Shown here piece after piece: positions 24,576 to 34,022 of a DNA stretch of 64,000 nucleotides. Location: contig NZ_JAPEMV010000001.1 of the NCBI RefSeq assembly GCF_026342355.1, forward strand, positions 1 to 64,000, written 5' to 3'. Each line of letters opens with the position of its first letter. Position 1 is the stretch's first letter. Below the pieces are notes generated by a model. That model had not been told where the DNA came from and made no database searches. It saw only the letters and a list, made by a program, of their open reading frames with translations. This DNA is from Streptomyces sp. NBC_00249 (lineage in GTDB: Bacteria; Actinomycetota; Actinomycetes; Streptomycetales; Streptomycetaceae). Position numbers and translations under genes: made by a program.

Positions 24576-25231
24576 GTCGGACTCCCTGGCGCTGACCTGT
24601 GGTGACGCACCAAGTCTGGAAGACCGGCGACGCCGGGGAATGAGTGCGGGTACTCAGAATGCGACGGCCGGATGCTCAGTAACCCCTCCCCCACTGGCGC
24701 GAACACGGACATCGCAACTACGCCTACCTCGCCCAGCTCTTGGACGACAGGGCGCGCCTGGCCGCGATCGTGCCGGACGTGGGCGCCTCGGGGACTGGGA
24801 GTCGATCCCCGAAGGCGCCCAGCACGCCGGGCGGACCGCCGGCGGGATCGGCCCGCACGGCGGACGAGGGCCCCGGCCAAGGTGCCTGCGGACCAGCTTG
24901 GCCAGAGGGGCGCGCACCGCTGTGGCTGGAGGAGGGTGACGGTTCCCTTGGCGGTGGCGCCGGTGATCTGACGGCTTCCGGTGTAGGTGGCGGTGTAGCC
25001 GCGCAAGAGCTGGTCGACGGTCGACAGCAGGCCCGTGGGGCCCTCTGCCTGACAGAGCAGCGTGTGCGCCGACACGGCACCCCTTCCGCCCCGTACGGGC
25101 CTGGTCAGGACAGGACCGGTGCGGGGCGGTGTCTGTGAGCCGGACGTGACCACGGCGGGTCAAAGATCTGCCGTGTCGTCAAAACGGACCGTGAGGTTGG
25201 GGTTGAACGGTGTGGAGGACGGGGCGGCCTG
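24576..25231. other. 656-bp stretch with only short remnants
   Basis: A forward segment near 24700 reads YAYLAQLLDDRARLAAIVPD and a reverse segment near 25080-24910 reads AHTLLCQAEGPTGLLSTVDQ; both look like short coding relics but neither gives a family or a complete frame. No RNA gene or repeat seen. Confidence 0.4.
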
Positions 25232-25753
25232 GTGGGCGAAACCCGCGTGCCAGCGCTGCTGCGCCTGGGCGATGATTCACCGATGTTGAACGTCACCGGC
25301 GCGGACGATGCCGAAAGCACAGCTCTCTTGCTGACCACGATGCATCGGCTGCACAAGCAGCTGGACGATTTCACCACTCAGCTCTACATCGCCTACAACT
25401 TCGGTGATGGGTCTGGGCTGGTGCCTGCCATCTTGATCGAAAAGCACGCTGCGGGACCTGAACTGAGGACCCACCACTGCTTCGGCTTCTTCGCGGAGGG
25501 CGATTCGGATGTCAGTGAGCTGCGCTTCTCGGCAGGTGTGACCACCACCTCGGCCGGGTGCATTGTTGAAGCCATGGTGGATGTCGACCTTGAACGACCC
25601 CTGGGAGAGTTCGGCGCCGGTGTCCACGCCCTCTATTTTGAGCGGATCGATCAACTTTCCCTCACGGACGCCCTGAGCCGTTTGGAGGAGCAGGTCACGG
25701 CGCTCTGCACAATGGGCGATGTCCCGAATCGTCTGGGTTTCGATACGCGTTGA
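25232..25753 (+). CDS. Hypothetical protein of lower G+C content
   Basis: 173 aa from GTG 25232; ATG 25283 (MLNVTGADDAESTALLLTTM) is an equally good start. Third-position G+C is lower than in neighbours (for example runs of TTG, ACG, GAT and TTC codons), hinting at acquisition. A soluble protein with HKQLDDFTTQLYIAYNFGDG, HHCFGFFAEGDSDVSELRFS and a helical C-terminus (DALSRLEEQVTALCTM). I recognise no family; it sits beside IS5 and DUF6207 debris. Confidence 0.6.
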   Translation: MGETRVPALLRLGDDSPMLNVTGADDAESTALLLTTMHRLHKQLDDFTTQLYIAYNFGDGSGLVPAILIEKHAAGPELRTHHCFGFFAEGDSDVSELRFSAGVTTTSAGCIVEAMVDVDLERPLGEFGAGVHALYFERIDQLSLTDALSRLEEQVTALCTMGDVPNRLGFDTR

Positions 25754-25798
25754 TCGCGGTCGTCTCCTCGGCGGCACCACAGGAGACGGGCATGAGGT

Positions 25799-25945
25799 TC
25801 ACGCCCACATGAGGAGTGCAGCCAGGGTGACGGCTACTTCGTGGGACTCGGCGGTTTTGCCGTAGCGGGTGGCGATGCCTCGCCACTGTTTGAGGCGGTT
25901 GAAGCATCGTTCCGCCACGTTGCGCTGCTTGTGGACGACGCTGAC
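25799..25945 (-). pseudogene. IS5 family transposase C-terminal fragment
   Basis: SVVHKQRNVAERCFNRLKQW, RGIATRYGKTAESHEVAVTL, AALLMWA and stop: the last 47 residues of an IS5-type transposase, including the catalytic Glu context RNVxERCFNRLKQ. The rest is absent; the DUF6207 remnant adjoins it. Confidence 0.85.
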
Positions 25946-25987
25946 GTTGGCCTCGCCCAGGCCGGTACACCCGCCCGACGCACGGCC

Positions 25988-26141
25988 ATGAATCGACGAG
26001 CAGCACATCGCGGAGCCCGGCCTGGTGGTGCTGGACATCACCGGCGGGGACGAGGACACCGTCCGCGCCGTCATGGCCGCGCTGGAGGAGCGCTGGGCGG
26101 CTTCGGGCATCGGCCCGGTACGCCCGGATCCCGGCGTACCG
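25988..26141 (+). pseudogene. DUF6207 second copy, start region deleted
   Basis: From IDEQHIAEPGLVVLDITGGD to RWAASGIGPVRPDPG the sequence matches the gene at 10531. Just after ATG 25988 five bases corresponding to AACCG are missing, so the ATG is out of frame, and the C-terminal tail is replaced by unrelated sequence. It is a partial duplicate or recombination product between two arms. Confidence 0.75.
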
Positions 26142-26364
26142 GTGACGGGGAAGATGGCTGCCCCCGCAGGCGTCTGCCACACCAGCCTGGTCGGGTCCAG
26201 GTGGGGATCGCGTTCGGGGCCGCAACACGTTCGGAGCTGGTCAGGTCCTACGGAGCGGTGCTCTGTCGCAGGGGTCCGCGGCGCGGGATGCTGCATGCAC
26301 GGCGCGCCCGAGCAGTGCCCCCGGGCAGCTTGTCCCACCGCGAGTCGGCGGGGATCATGACCGC

Positions 26365-28170
26365 GTGCAACACCGAGAGAAACTCCACGAACTGCTCCCG
26401 TGCGCCGGACTCACGGTCGTCGAGGACATGCGCCCGGGCAGCCTGTTCCCGCCGGAGGCCGGCTGGCGGATCGCGCGGGGGATCGCGGCGCCGGACGGCG
26501 CGGTCCGGGAAGCGCTCGACGCCGCGTGGTGGCGCCGCCTTGCAGATGCCGACGGAGAGTTCCTGGTGGCCGTCCTCGGACATCGGATCGGCGGCAACGA
26601 CTCCTGGTGGACCCGGGTCCGCTACGCCGGCGGCGGTGTGCCGGGGCTGACCGGCGACCCCGGGTTCGTGGCGCTCTCCCTCGACGGGCAGGTGCTGCTG
26701 GCGGAGGTGCCCGGCGCGGACGGGCCTCGGGTGACGGCCCTCGACCGACTGCCGGAGCGGCTGGAGGAGGCCGCCGCGGCAGCCGGGCGCGAGACGGAGG
26801 TCGAGCGCGCCGAGGTGTGGGCAGTGGTGCCCGGCCGGCCGGCGTGGCCTTTGCACTGGGCGGAGTGGATCGGGTCCAATCCGGCCGCGCCGGACGAGCT
26901 GCTGATCCGGCTGCTGGATGTGGAGGTGGGCTTCCTGCACGGCTGCGACCGGCCCGCCGTACTCGACGCCGCCGTGGCGCATCCCGATCCGCAGGTGCGT
27001 TCGAGTCCTGCGGACACCTTCCGGCCCAAGCTCACGTCCGATCAATGGGTACGCCTGGTCCGCGCCGAACCGTCGCCGAGCCGACGCGTGCTCTGGGCCG
27101 AGCATGCCTGCGCCTGGGGCGTCGAACTGCCCGGGGACCTGTACGACGACCTCCTCGCCGGCCCGTCCCGCGCTCAGGCCGCCGAGCTCCCGGGGCTCCC
27201 CGCACACCACCTCCCCAGCCTCGCCGCCGACGCCGATCCCCGGGTGCGGACGACTGCCTGCGCCCGGTGGGAAGACCTCGCCGCGCCGCTGCGGGCGCGG
27301 CTGCTGGCCGACACCGACGACGCGGTGCGTACGGCGGCACTGCTCGCCCACCACAAGGGCGTCCCCATGCCTCGCGAGGTCTTTGCCGCGCTGCCCGCGC
27401 CCCGGCGCGCGCTCGAACAGTGCCGTCTCTCGCCCGAGCTGGAGGCGGAGCTGGTCCGGGAGGGGGACGCGGAGGTACGCCGAGCGCTGGCCGCCAACCC
27501 GCGGCTCAGTGCTCACAGCGTCGCCGTCCTGGCGGAGGACCCGTACGGCGACATCCGCTCGGCGGTGGCGCTGCGGCCCGACCTCGACGAGGAGCAGCGT
27601 GCCGCGGTGCGCTACGACTTCGACCCGACGTCGATGTCGCGCACTCTGCCCTGGGTCGAGGGCCTGCACGGTGACGCCGACGCGATGCGCCGCCTCGCGG
27701 TTTCGTCCCATCCGCTCATCCGCCGAAGCGTGGCCCGCGCCCAGGATCTTCCACCGGACGTCGTGGAGCGTCTGGCTCGGGACGAGGACCGGACGGTCCG
27801 CCTGTTCCTCGCCGAATCGTGCGATGGCGCGCCGGCCGGGATGCTGCTGGAGGTCTGGCGCTGGTGGGACGGCAGCTTCACTCACCCCGACCGCCCCCGC
27901 AGCCACCCCAACTTCCCCCGTACGGGGCTGCTGCGCTACGCCGGCGACCCTGATGGGCGGATGCGCCGCCTGGCCTTGGACGATCCGGAGTCCACGTCTG
28001 CCGACGTCGCACGCCTCGCCCGCGACCCAGAAGCCGAGGTGCGCCGCCGCGCGGCCGAGGACACCCGGCTGTCACCGACCGACGCGGTGCGGCTGCTGAA
28101 CGATCCAGCGGCCCACGTCCGCGAGACCGCGATGCGCAATCCGCGGCTGCCGGCCCGCGTCCTGCTCTAG
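26365..28170 (+). CDS. LRV/HEAT-like repeat protein, C-terminus shortened by frameshift
   Basis: 601 aa from GTG 26365. After a ~190-residue N-terminal part come tandem ~24-residue helical repeats with the leucine-rich-variant pattern VRxxVAxNPxL: LDAAVAHPDPQVRSSPADTF, ADADPRVRTTACARWEDLAA, REGDAEVRRALAANPRLSAH, AEDPYGDIRSAVALRPDLDE, ARDPEAEVRRRAAEDTRLSP and NDPAAHVRETAMRNPRLPAR. Such solenoids bind proteins or nucleic acid. At 28168 one extra T causes TAG; the next frame continues SLLHDRDTACSAVTNPAIPV, PVLHRILDAAAAAVAART, one more repeat and a tail. The loss of 38 residues may not abolish folding. Confidence 0.8.
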   Translation: MQHREKLHELLPCAGLTVVEDMRPGSLFPPEAGWRIARGIAAPDGAVREALDAAWWRRLADADGEFLVAVLGHRIGGNDSWWTRVRYAGGGVPGLTGDPGFVALSLDGQVLLAEVPGADGPRVTALDRLPERLEEAAAAAGRETEVERAEVWAVVPGRPAWPLHWAEWIGSNPAAPDELLIRLLDVEVGFLHGCDRPAVLDAAVAHPDPQVRSSPADTFRPKLTSDQWVRLVRAEPSPSRRVLWAEHACAWGVELPGDLYDDLLAGPSRAQAAELPGLPAHHLPSLAADADPRVRTTACARWEDLAAPLRARLLADTDDAVRTAALLAHHKGVPMPREVFAALPAPRRALEQCRLSPELEAELVREGDAEVRRALAANPRLSAHSVAVLAEDPYGDIRSAVALRPDLDEEQRAAVRYDFDPTSMSRTLPWVEGLHGDADAMRRLAVSSHPLIRRSVARAQDLPPDVVERLARDEDRTVRLFLAESCDGAPAGMLLEVWRWWDGSFTHPDRPRSHPNFPRTGLLRYAGDPDGRMRRLALDDPESTSADVARLARDPEAEVRRRAAEDTRLSPTDAVRLLNDPAAHVRETAMRNPRLPARVLL

Positions 28171-28407
28171 CCTGCTGCACGACCGCGACACGGCATGCTC
28201 GGCGGTCACCAATCCGGCGATCCCCGTCCCCGTCCTGCACCGCATCCTGGACGCGGCCGCGGCCGCCGTGGCAGCCCGGACCTGAACACCGCCACCCCGC
28301 AGAGCCCGTCGGTGCCCGGATGGTGCGCGAAGTGACATGCGCGGTCGGTATGCAGCGCTGTCCCGAGTTGCCCACCGCGGCCGCCGAGCAGCAGCCCGCA
28401 CCAGAAG

Positions 28408-28680
28408 GTGTCCTGGTCGTGGCGCCGGCGGAAGGCATCCTCCTTCCTCACGCTGCCGGACACCTGGTACTCGGAGCGGATGTACCGGTCCTCCGCCCGG
28501 CTCGTGGCGTACCGGGCCGAGAAGTACGGTGTCCCGCTGGACCGCCAGCACATCCTCGGCCACGACAACGTGCCCGGCCCCACCGCCGCATCATCCCGGG
28601 CATGCACGAAGACCCCGGCCCCTTCTGGGACCGGCGCCACTACGTCGACCTCCTCGGCGCGCCACAGCGCCGCCGAACAG
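28408..28680 (+). pseudogene. N-acetylmuramoyl-L-alanine amidase remnant
   Basis: A frame reads LTLPDTWYSERMYRSSARLV, AYRAEKYGVPLDRQHILGHD, NVPGPTAAS; a one-base shift then gives IIPGMHEDPGPFWDRRHYVD, LLGA. This is the central part of an Amidase_2 domain protein, with the HILGHDNVPGPTxA motif that includes a zinc ligand. The signal peptide and first zinc ligand region are missing. Confidence 0.75.
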
Positions 28681-28867
28681 CCCCCTCGTCACGGTGCTGA
28701 CGGCTCGGCCTTCCGGCCGTCACCGGCCGGGTGCGGCGACCTCGGGGAGGCCTTACCCGGGGTCGGTACTCCACCTGTGTGACCCTGCGCGGGTTGTCCG
28801 CACTGCGTACCCGCACTCCCGTGTCAGACTCGGGCCGGTCCGGACCCGCCCCCCTCCCGGAGGTCCC

Positions 28868-31588
28868 GTGCTGCGCAGCCTCTCCTCCGTCCGCGCAAGG
28901 ACCACGGCAGTGGCCGTCCTCGGTCTGATCCTCGCCCTGACCGCGGGCACCACCCGGGCGGCTCCCACCCCGGATCCGGCTCCGGTCCCGCGCGCGACCG
29001 CGGTCGCCGGGGCCCCTGGCAGTACGACGGCCCTGTCCGGATACGCGATCCAGTCGACGGCCAAGGTGACGGACCCGGCCGAGGCCGTCTCCCGGCCGGG
29101 CTACGGGATCACCGGCTGGTACCCGGCCGGGCCCCGCTCCACCGTCCTCGCGGCGCTGCTCGCCGCGGGCGTCCATCCTGACCCCTTCTACTCCACCCGC
29201 CAGAAGCTGATCCCGGCCGCGGACTTCGCCGTGCCGTGGTGGTTCCGGTCGGACTTCACGATCGCCGACACCACCGCCCGTACGTACCTCGACCTCAGCG
29301 GAGTGATCTCCGCCGCCGACGTCTTCGTCAACGGCCGCCGGGTCGCCGGAGCCGCCACGGTCGCCGGCGCGTACACCCGGCACGAATTCGACGTCACCGC
29401 CCTGATCGGGGCGGGCACCAATACGGTCGCCTTCCGGGTCCACCCCAACAACCCGCGCAAGCAGCTCACGATGGGCTGGCTCGACTGGCTCCAGCCGCCG
29501 CCCGACGAGAACATGGGCATCGTCCGCGACGTCACTGTCCGCCGTGGCGGGCCGGTCGCCCTGCGCGACGTACACGTGGTGACCGCCCTGGACATGCCCT
29601 CGATGGCCTCGGCCGAACTCACCGTCAAGGCCCGGGTGCGCAACGACTCGGCTGCCACCGTCACCACGACGGTGTCCGCGACGGCGGGTCCGGCGACCGT
29701 GAGCGGCAGTGTCACACTGGCGCCCCGTGAGGTGAAGACGGTGGTCTTCTCCCCCGCCGCCCATCCCGCCCTGCGGTTGCGCGCGCCGCGCGTGTGGTGG
29801 CCGGCCTCGATGGGCGGGCAGCCGCTGTACGACCTCGACGTCACCGCGACGGTCGACGGCCGGACCTCCGACACCGGGCACGAGTCCTTCGGCATCCGCG
29901 ACGTACGGGCGCCGCTGAACGCCGACGGCGACCGCCAGTACCGGATCAACGGCCGCCCGCTGCTGGTCAAGGGCGGCGGCTGGTCCCCCGACGAGTTCCT
30001 GCGCTGGGACCGCACCTACGTCGAGGACCGCCTCAAGTACGCCCTCGACCTCGGCCTGAACACCCTCCGCCTCGAAGGGCACATCGAACCCGACGAGTTC
30101 TTCGACCTCGCCGACCGGTACGGCATCCTGACGCTGCCCGGCTGGGAGTGCTGCGACAAATGGGAGGGCGAGGTCAACCGCGCGGGCAGCGGGGAGCGGT
30201 GGACGGCCGCCGACCACCTCGTCGCCAGAGCCTCCATGGCCGCCGAAGCAGCCAGGCTGCGCCACCACCCCAGCGTCATCTCCTTCCTGATCGGCAGCGA
30301 CGCCGCACCGAACGCGGAGATCGAGAAGGGATACCTGGAAGCGCTGGAGGCCGCCGACTGGACGCCCCCGGTGGTCCCGGCCGCCTCCGACGCCTCCGCG
30401 CCGGTCACCGGGCGCTCCGGGATGAAGATGACCGGGCCCTACGACTGGGTCCCGCCCGGCTACTGGTACGAGAAGCGGGACGGCGGCGCCACCGGCTTCA
30501 ACTCCGAGACGAGCGCCGGCCCGTCCGTCCCGACCCTCGACACGCTGCGCCGCATGATGTCCCCGGCTGAGCTGGAAACCCTGTGGAGGAACCCCTCAGC
30601 CGCCCAGTACCACCGCTCCCCCTCGGCGACGTTCTCGACGCTGAAGCTGTACGACGCCGCACTCGCCGGCCGCTACGGACCTCCGACGGGCCTGGAGGAC
30701 TACGTGCGCACGGCTCAGCTCGCCCAGTACGAGAACGTCCGCGCCCAGTTCGAGGCGTACTCCCGCAACGCCAAGGACGCCTCGGCGCCGTCGACGGGGG
30801 TCATCTACTGGATGTTCAACAGCGGCTGGACCTCCCTGCACTGGCAGCTGGTGGACCGCTACCTCGACCAGGGCGGGGCCTACTACGGGGCGAAGAAGGC
30901 CAACGAGCCGCTGCACGTCCAGTACGGGTACGACGACCGCTCGGTGACGGTCGTGAACAGCCGTACCTCCGCGGCCTCCGGGCTCACCGCGCGGGTCACC
31001 CTCTTCAACACCGACGGCACGGCGAAGTACGACCGGTCTGTCAACGGTCTGAAGGTCGCGGGCGGCGGGGCCAGTAGCACCGCGCTGACCCTCCCCGCCT
31101 CGGTCCCCGGGCTGTCGCCGACCCACCTGGCCCGTCTGCTCCTCACCGACAGCTCCGGTCGCGAGGTCAGCCGCAACGTCTACTGGCTCTCCACCCGTCC
31201 GGACGTGCTCGACCGCAACCACACCGACTGGTACCACACGCCCACGACGTCCTTCGCCGATCTGCGAGGGCTGCGGACGATGGGGCAAGTACCCGTCACC
31301 GCAGCCGGATCGACGACGGACAGTCCTTCCGGGGTGTCCACGACGACCGTGACCGTACGCCACGCGGGCACCGGCGGCACCCCCGCCCTGCTGACCGATC
31401 TCCACCTGGTGACGGCCGACGGCACACCCGTCCTGCCCGTCCGGTGGAGCGACAACGGGATCAGCCTCTGGCCGGGCGAATCGGCCACCCTCACGGCCAC
31501 CTACCGGACCGCGGACCGGCGCGGATCCGCCCCTCACCTGAGGATCTCCGGCTGGAACACCCCAACCTCGACGATCCCGGCCGCCTGA
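28868..31588 (+). CDS. Secreted GH2 exo-beta-D-glucosaminidase-like hydrolase
   Basis: 906 aa from GTG 28868, preceded by GGAGG. A Sec signal peptide (RTTAVAVLGLILALTAGTTRAAP) directs export. The sugar-binding jelly roll, Ig-like domain and TIM barrel follow; barrel hallmarks are INGRPLLVKGGGWSPDEFLR and LNTLRLEGHIEPDEFFDLAD. In the exo-beta-D-glucosaminidase subfamily (CsxA type) the acid/base is Asp rather than Glu; here FLIGSDAAP gives Asp478, and GFNSETSAGP gives nucleophile Glu547, spaced as expected. Probable activity is release of glucosamine from chitosan oligomers. C-terminal beta domains complete the protein. Longer upstream frame is not used. Confidence 0.88.
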   Translation: MLRSLSSVRARTTAVAVLGLILALTAGTTRAAPTPDPAPVPRATAVAGAPGSTTALSGYAIQSTAKVTDPAEAVSRPGYGITGWYPAGPRSTVLAALLAAGVHPDPFYSTRQKLIPAADFAVPWWFRSDFTIADTTARTYLDLSGVISAADVFVNGRRVAGAATVAGAYTRHEFDVTALIGAGTNTVAFRVHPNNPRKQLTMGWLDWLQPPPDENMGIVRDVTVRRGGPVALRDVHVVTALDMPSMASAELTVKARVRNDSAATVTTTVSATAGPATVSGSVTLAPREVKTVVFSPAAHPALRLRAPRVWWPASMGGQPLYDLDVTATVDGRTSDTGHESFGIRDVRAPLNADGDRQYRINGRPLLVKGGGWSPDEFLRWDRTYVEDRLKYALDLGLNTLRLEGHIEPDEFFDLADRYGILTLPGWECCDKWEGEVNRAGSGERWTAADHLVARASMAAEAARLRHHPSVISFLIGSDAAPNAEIEKGYLEALEAADWTPPVVPAASDASAPVTGRSGMKMTGPYDWVPPGYWYEKRDGGATGFNSETSAGPSVPTLDTLRRMMSPAELETLWRNPSAAQYHRSPSATFSTLKLYDAALAGRYGPPTGLEDYVRTAQLAQYENVRAQFEAYSRNAKDASAPSTGVIYWMFNSGWTSLHWQLVDRYLDQGGAYYGAKKANEPLHVQYGYDDRSVTVVNSRTSAASGLTARVTLFNTDGTAKYDRSVNGLKVAGGGASSTALTLPASVPGLSPTHLARLLLTDSSGREVSRNVYWLSTRPDVLDRNHTDWYHTPTTSFADLRGLRTMGQVPVTAAGSTTDSPSGVSTTTVTVRHAGTGGTPALLTDLHLVTADGTPVLPVRWSDNGISLWPGESATLTATYRTADRRGSAPHLRISGWNTPTSTIPAA

Positions 31589-31779
31589 ACGACACGACAA
31601 CCGGGCCACGCCAGGGTCACCTCTCGGATACACCCCTCGGCGAGCGCGGCGCGGCCGAATGCGTGAACGATGCGTGAGCGGAGGTGTTGGCACGGCCTGG
31701 TCCGTCGTGGATCGGACGACACGGTGCAGGGCTCTGACCAGGCACCTCCGGACCACGTCGAGGCTCTTCGGGCGAGCGT

Positions 31780-31811
31780 GAGTCCCGTCCGTCCATCGAC
31801 GGACGGGACTC
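31780..31811. terminator. Bidirectional terminator, 14-bp perfect stem
   Basis: GAGTCCCGTCCGTC, loop CATC, GACGGACGGGACTC. It lies between the convergent GH2 gene and the MFS gene, so it can stop both. Confidence 0.8.
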
Positions 31812-31816
31812 TCTTC

Positions 31817-33256
31817 TCAGGCGGCGCCGACCTTCGCGGCCTCTGCGACGTCGGCCGCCTTGTCGGCGGCCGGTCGCGGCTTGCGGACGAGCGGGACCGT
31901 CGCGCACGCGGCGAGCAGGGACGCCACGGCGACCGCGTACCAGCCGTGCCGGAACGCGGCGGCAGCGTGTCCGGGGGCCGGGGTGCCCAGGATGCCGACC
32001 AGGATCGCGACGCCCAGGACCGCGCCGATCTGGCGGCCCATCGAGGTGATGGCCGAGCCGGTGGCGAAGCGGGCCGGCGGCAGGGCGGCCGCCGACGCCC
32101 CGGTCAGGACCGGGAGCGTCATGCCGACGCCGAGACCGGTCAGCATCATGCCGGGCAGGAGCGAGGCGGCGTAGGACGAGCCGGTGTCGAGCGTCGCGGC
32201 CCACCACAGGATGCCGGCCGCGAACAGGACCGTTCCCGCCAGCGCGATGCGGCCCGCACCGAATCTGGCGACGGCGGGCCCGATCCGCAAGGCGACCGGC
32301 GGCACCAGCAAGGGTCCGGGCGCGATGGCGAGGCCGGTGCGCAGAGCCGAGTAGCCCCATACGCCCTGGCACCACAGCACCGCGCCGAGCAGCATTCCGG
32401 CGAACGCGATGGTGAACAGCGTCAGGGCGGCCGCGGCGGATGCGAAGGCCGGAACCCGGAGCAACGGCAGCTCGACGATCGGCACGGGGTGGCGGGCCGA
32501 GCGCAGGACGAACCAGACGCCGAGCAGTACCGCGGCAGCCAGGGCCCCGAGGGTGCCGGCGCTCGTCCAACCCCAGTCGGGAGCCTGGACCAGGCCGAGC
32601 GCGAGCGTTGCGATCGATCCGGTGAGAAGGGCGGCGCCGAACAGGTCGGGCAGCGGACTCTTCCGCGCCCCAGCGCGTCCGGGCGACGGCAGCACCTTGA
32701 CACCGAGTGCGAACGCCGCGATCCCCACCGGCACGTTGACGATGAACACCCAGCGCCATCCGGCCTCGACCAGCAGCCCGCCGGCCACCGGCCCGAGTCC
32801 GGCGGCGATCCCGCCGATCGACGCCCAGGCCCGCACCGCCCCGGCGCGCTTCTCGGGCGCCGTCGTGTCGAGCAGCAGCGCGAGCGACGTCGGTATCAGC
32901 ATCGCAGCGCCGGCGGCCTGCACGAGCCGTGCCGCGACCACCGTTCCGACGTCGGGAGCGAGTGCGCAGCCGACCGAGGCGAGGGTGAACACCGCCAGTC
33001 CGGTCAGGAAGACCGGCTTGTGGCCGGAGCGGTCGGCGACGCGGCCGGCGACTACGAGGAGCGCCGCGAAGACGATCGCGTAGCCGTTGAGGACCCAGGA
33101 GAGAGAGCCGAGGCCGCTGCCGCCGAACGAGCGGCCCATCGCCGGGAGCGCCACGTTGACGATGAAGAGGTCGAGGTTCGACATGAAGACGGCGGTCGCG
33201 ACCGTGGCGAACACGGCTCGGGACGCTCTTGGCGAGTTTGAAATTCCAACTGTCAT
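31817..33256 (-). CDS. MFS multidrug exporter, DHA2 family (14 TM)
   Basis: 479 aa. Proton-coupled efflux protein in the cytoplasmic membrane. The DHA2 signature motifs are visible: LDLFIVNVALPAM in helix 1, GYAIVFAALLVVAGRVADRS with motif A in loop 2-3, and GPVAGGLLVEAGWRWVFIVN (motif C and the WRW.F.VN segment). Fourteen hydrophobic helices are countable. Divergent from an HxlR regulator across 58 bp, its start lacks a strong ribosome site. Drug specificity unknown. Confidence 0.93.
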   Translation of the reverse strand: MTVGISNSPRASRAVFATVATAVFMSNLDLFIVNVALPAMGRSFGGSGLGSLSWVLNGYAIVFAALLVVAGRVADRSGHKPVFLTGLAVFTLASVGCALAPDVGTVVAARLVQAAGAAMLIPTSLALLLDTTAPEKRAGAVRAWASIGGIAAGLGPVAGGLLVEAGWRWVFIVNVPVGIAAFALGVKVLPSPGRAGARKSPLPDLFGAALLTGSIATLALGLVQAPDWGWTSAGTLGALAAAVLLGVWFVLRSARHPVPIVELPLLRVPAFASAAAALTLFTIAFAGMLLGAVLWCQGVWGYSALRTGLAIAPGPLLVPPVALRIGPAVARFGAGRIALAGTVLFAAGILWWAATLDTGSSYAASLLPGMMLTGLGVGMTLPVLTGASAAALPPARFATGSAITSMGRQIGAVLGVAILVGILGTPAPGHAAAAFRHGWYAVAVASLLAACATVPLVRKPRPAADKAADVAEAAKVGAA

Positions 33257-33292
33257 GATCGGAGGCTAGTCGTGTGAGTTTGAAAACACAAC
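33234..33292. promoter_or_regulatory. Duplicated HxlR operator candidate
   Basis: GAGTTTGAAATTCCAAC (33234-33250) and GAGTTTGAAAACACAAC (33276-33292) are direct repeats 42 bp apart. The first overlaps the MFS start codon region, the second lies in the gap. Binding by the adjacent regulator would block exporter expression. Confidence 0.55.
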
Positions 33293-33314
33293 GGACTCGG
33301 GAGAGGATGGGGGC

Positions 33315-33842
33315 ATGACCTCGAACGCGAAGCAGAGCGAGAACTCGGTTCCGCACCCCGAAGTGCCCGGTCGGCCGTGCTCCGTGGCCGCCACGCTGCA
33401 ACTCGTCGGCGAGCGCTGGGCCCTCCTGGCGATCCGCGAGATCTTCTACGGCAACCAGCGCTTCGACCGGATCGTCCGCAACACCGGCGCCCCGCGCGAC
33501 CGCCTCGCCGCCAGACTGCGCGCACTGGAAGAGGCGGGCGTGGTCGAGCGCCGCGCCTACAGCGAGCGCCCCTTGCGCTTCGAATACCACCTCACGGAGG
33601 CCGGCCGCGATCTCGCACCGGTGATGCGCGCGCTGCTGGCCTGGGGCGACCGCTGGGCGGTGGACACTCCACCGGTCGCCTTCCGGCATCGCGGCGGTCC
33701 CGGCTCCGAGCACGACGCCGAGCACGACCTCGATCTGACGTCGACGTGCCGGACCTGCGGTGAGGAGGTCGGGCCGGGAAGTCTCACGATCGACGTGCGG
33801 GCGCCTGGATGGGACCGGGCCGGGCCGATCGAAGGCTCCTGA
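33315..33842 (+). CDS. HxlR family transcriptional regulator
   Basis: 175 aa. The winged-helix HxlR domain is complete: CSVAATLQLVGERWALLAIR, EIFYGNQRFDRIVRNTGAPR, LAARLRALEEAGVVERRAYS and FEYHLTEAGRDLAPVMRALL. The C-terminal tail has a CRTCGEEV pair that may bind metal. It is divergent from a DHA2 exporter and shares a control region with two repeated motifs, a standard pattern for effector-gated efflux control. Confidence 0.93.
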   Translation: MTSNAKQSENSVPHPEVPGRPCSVAATLQLVGERWALLAIREIFYGNQRFDRIVRNTGAPRDRLAARLRALEEAGVVERRAYSERPLRFEYHLTEAGRDLAPVMRALLAWGDRWAVDTPPVAFRHRGGPGSEHDAEHDLDLTSTCRTCGEEVGPGSLTIDVRAPGWDRAGPIEGS

Positions 33843-33885
33843 ACTCAGCAGCGGTCAGGAGTGAAGACTGCCGACGAGAAGTAGC

Positions 33886-33975
33886 TGCAAGACCGTCGCC
33901 CGCTACGGCCGCGTCGACCTGCTCCGCCTCGACGAACTCGGCTCCATGGAACTCGACCGGCACGGCCTGCAGGCT
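33886..33975 (+). pseudogene. IS21-type IstB ATPase fragment
   Basis: Thirty codons, CKTVARYGRVDLLRLDELGS then MELDRHGLQAF, correspond to the Walker B region of IS21 helper ATPases. No other part of an IS21 element is nearby. Confidence 0.6.
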
Positions 33976-34022
33976 TTTACAGCTTTGGCATGCACGGCCC
34001 GGTCAGGCACGCGCGCTCGGAC

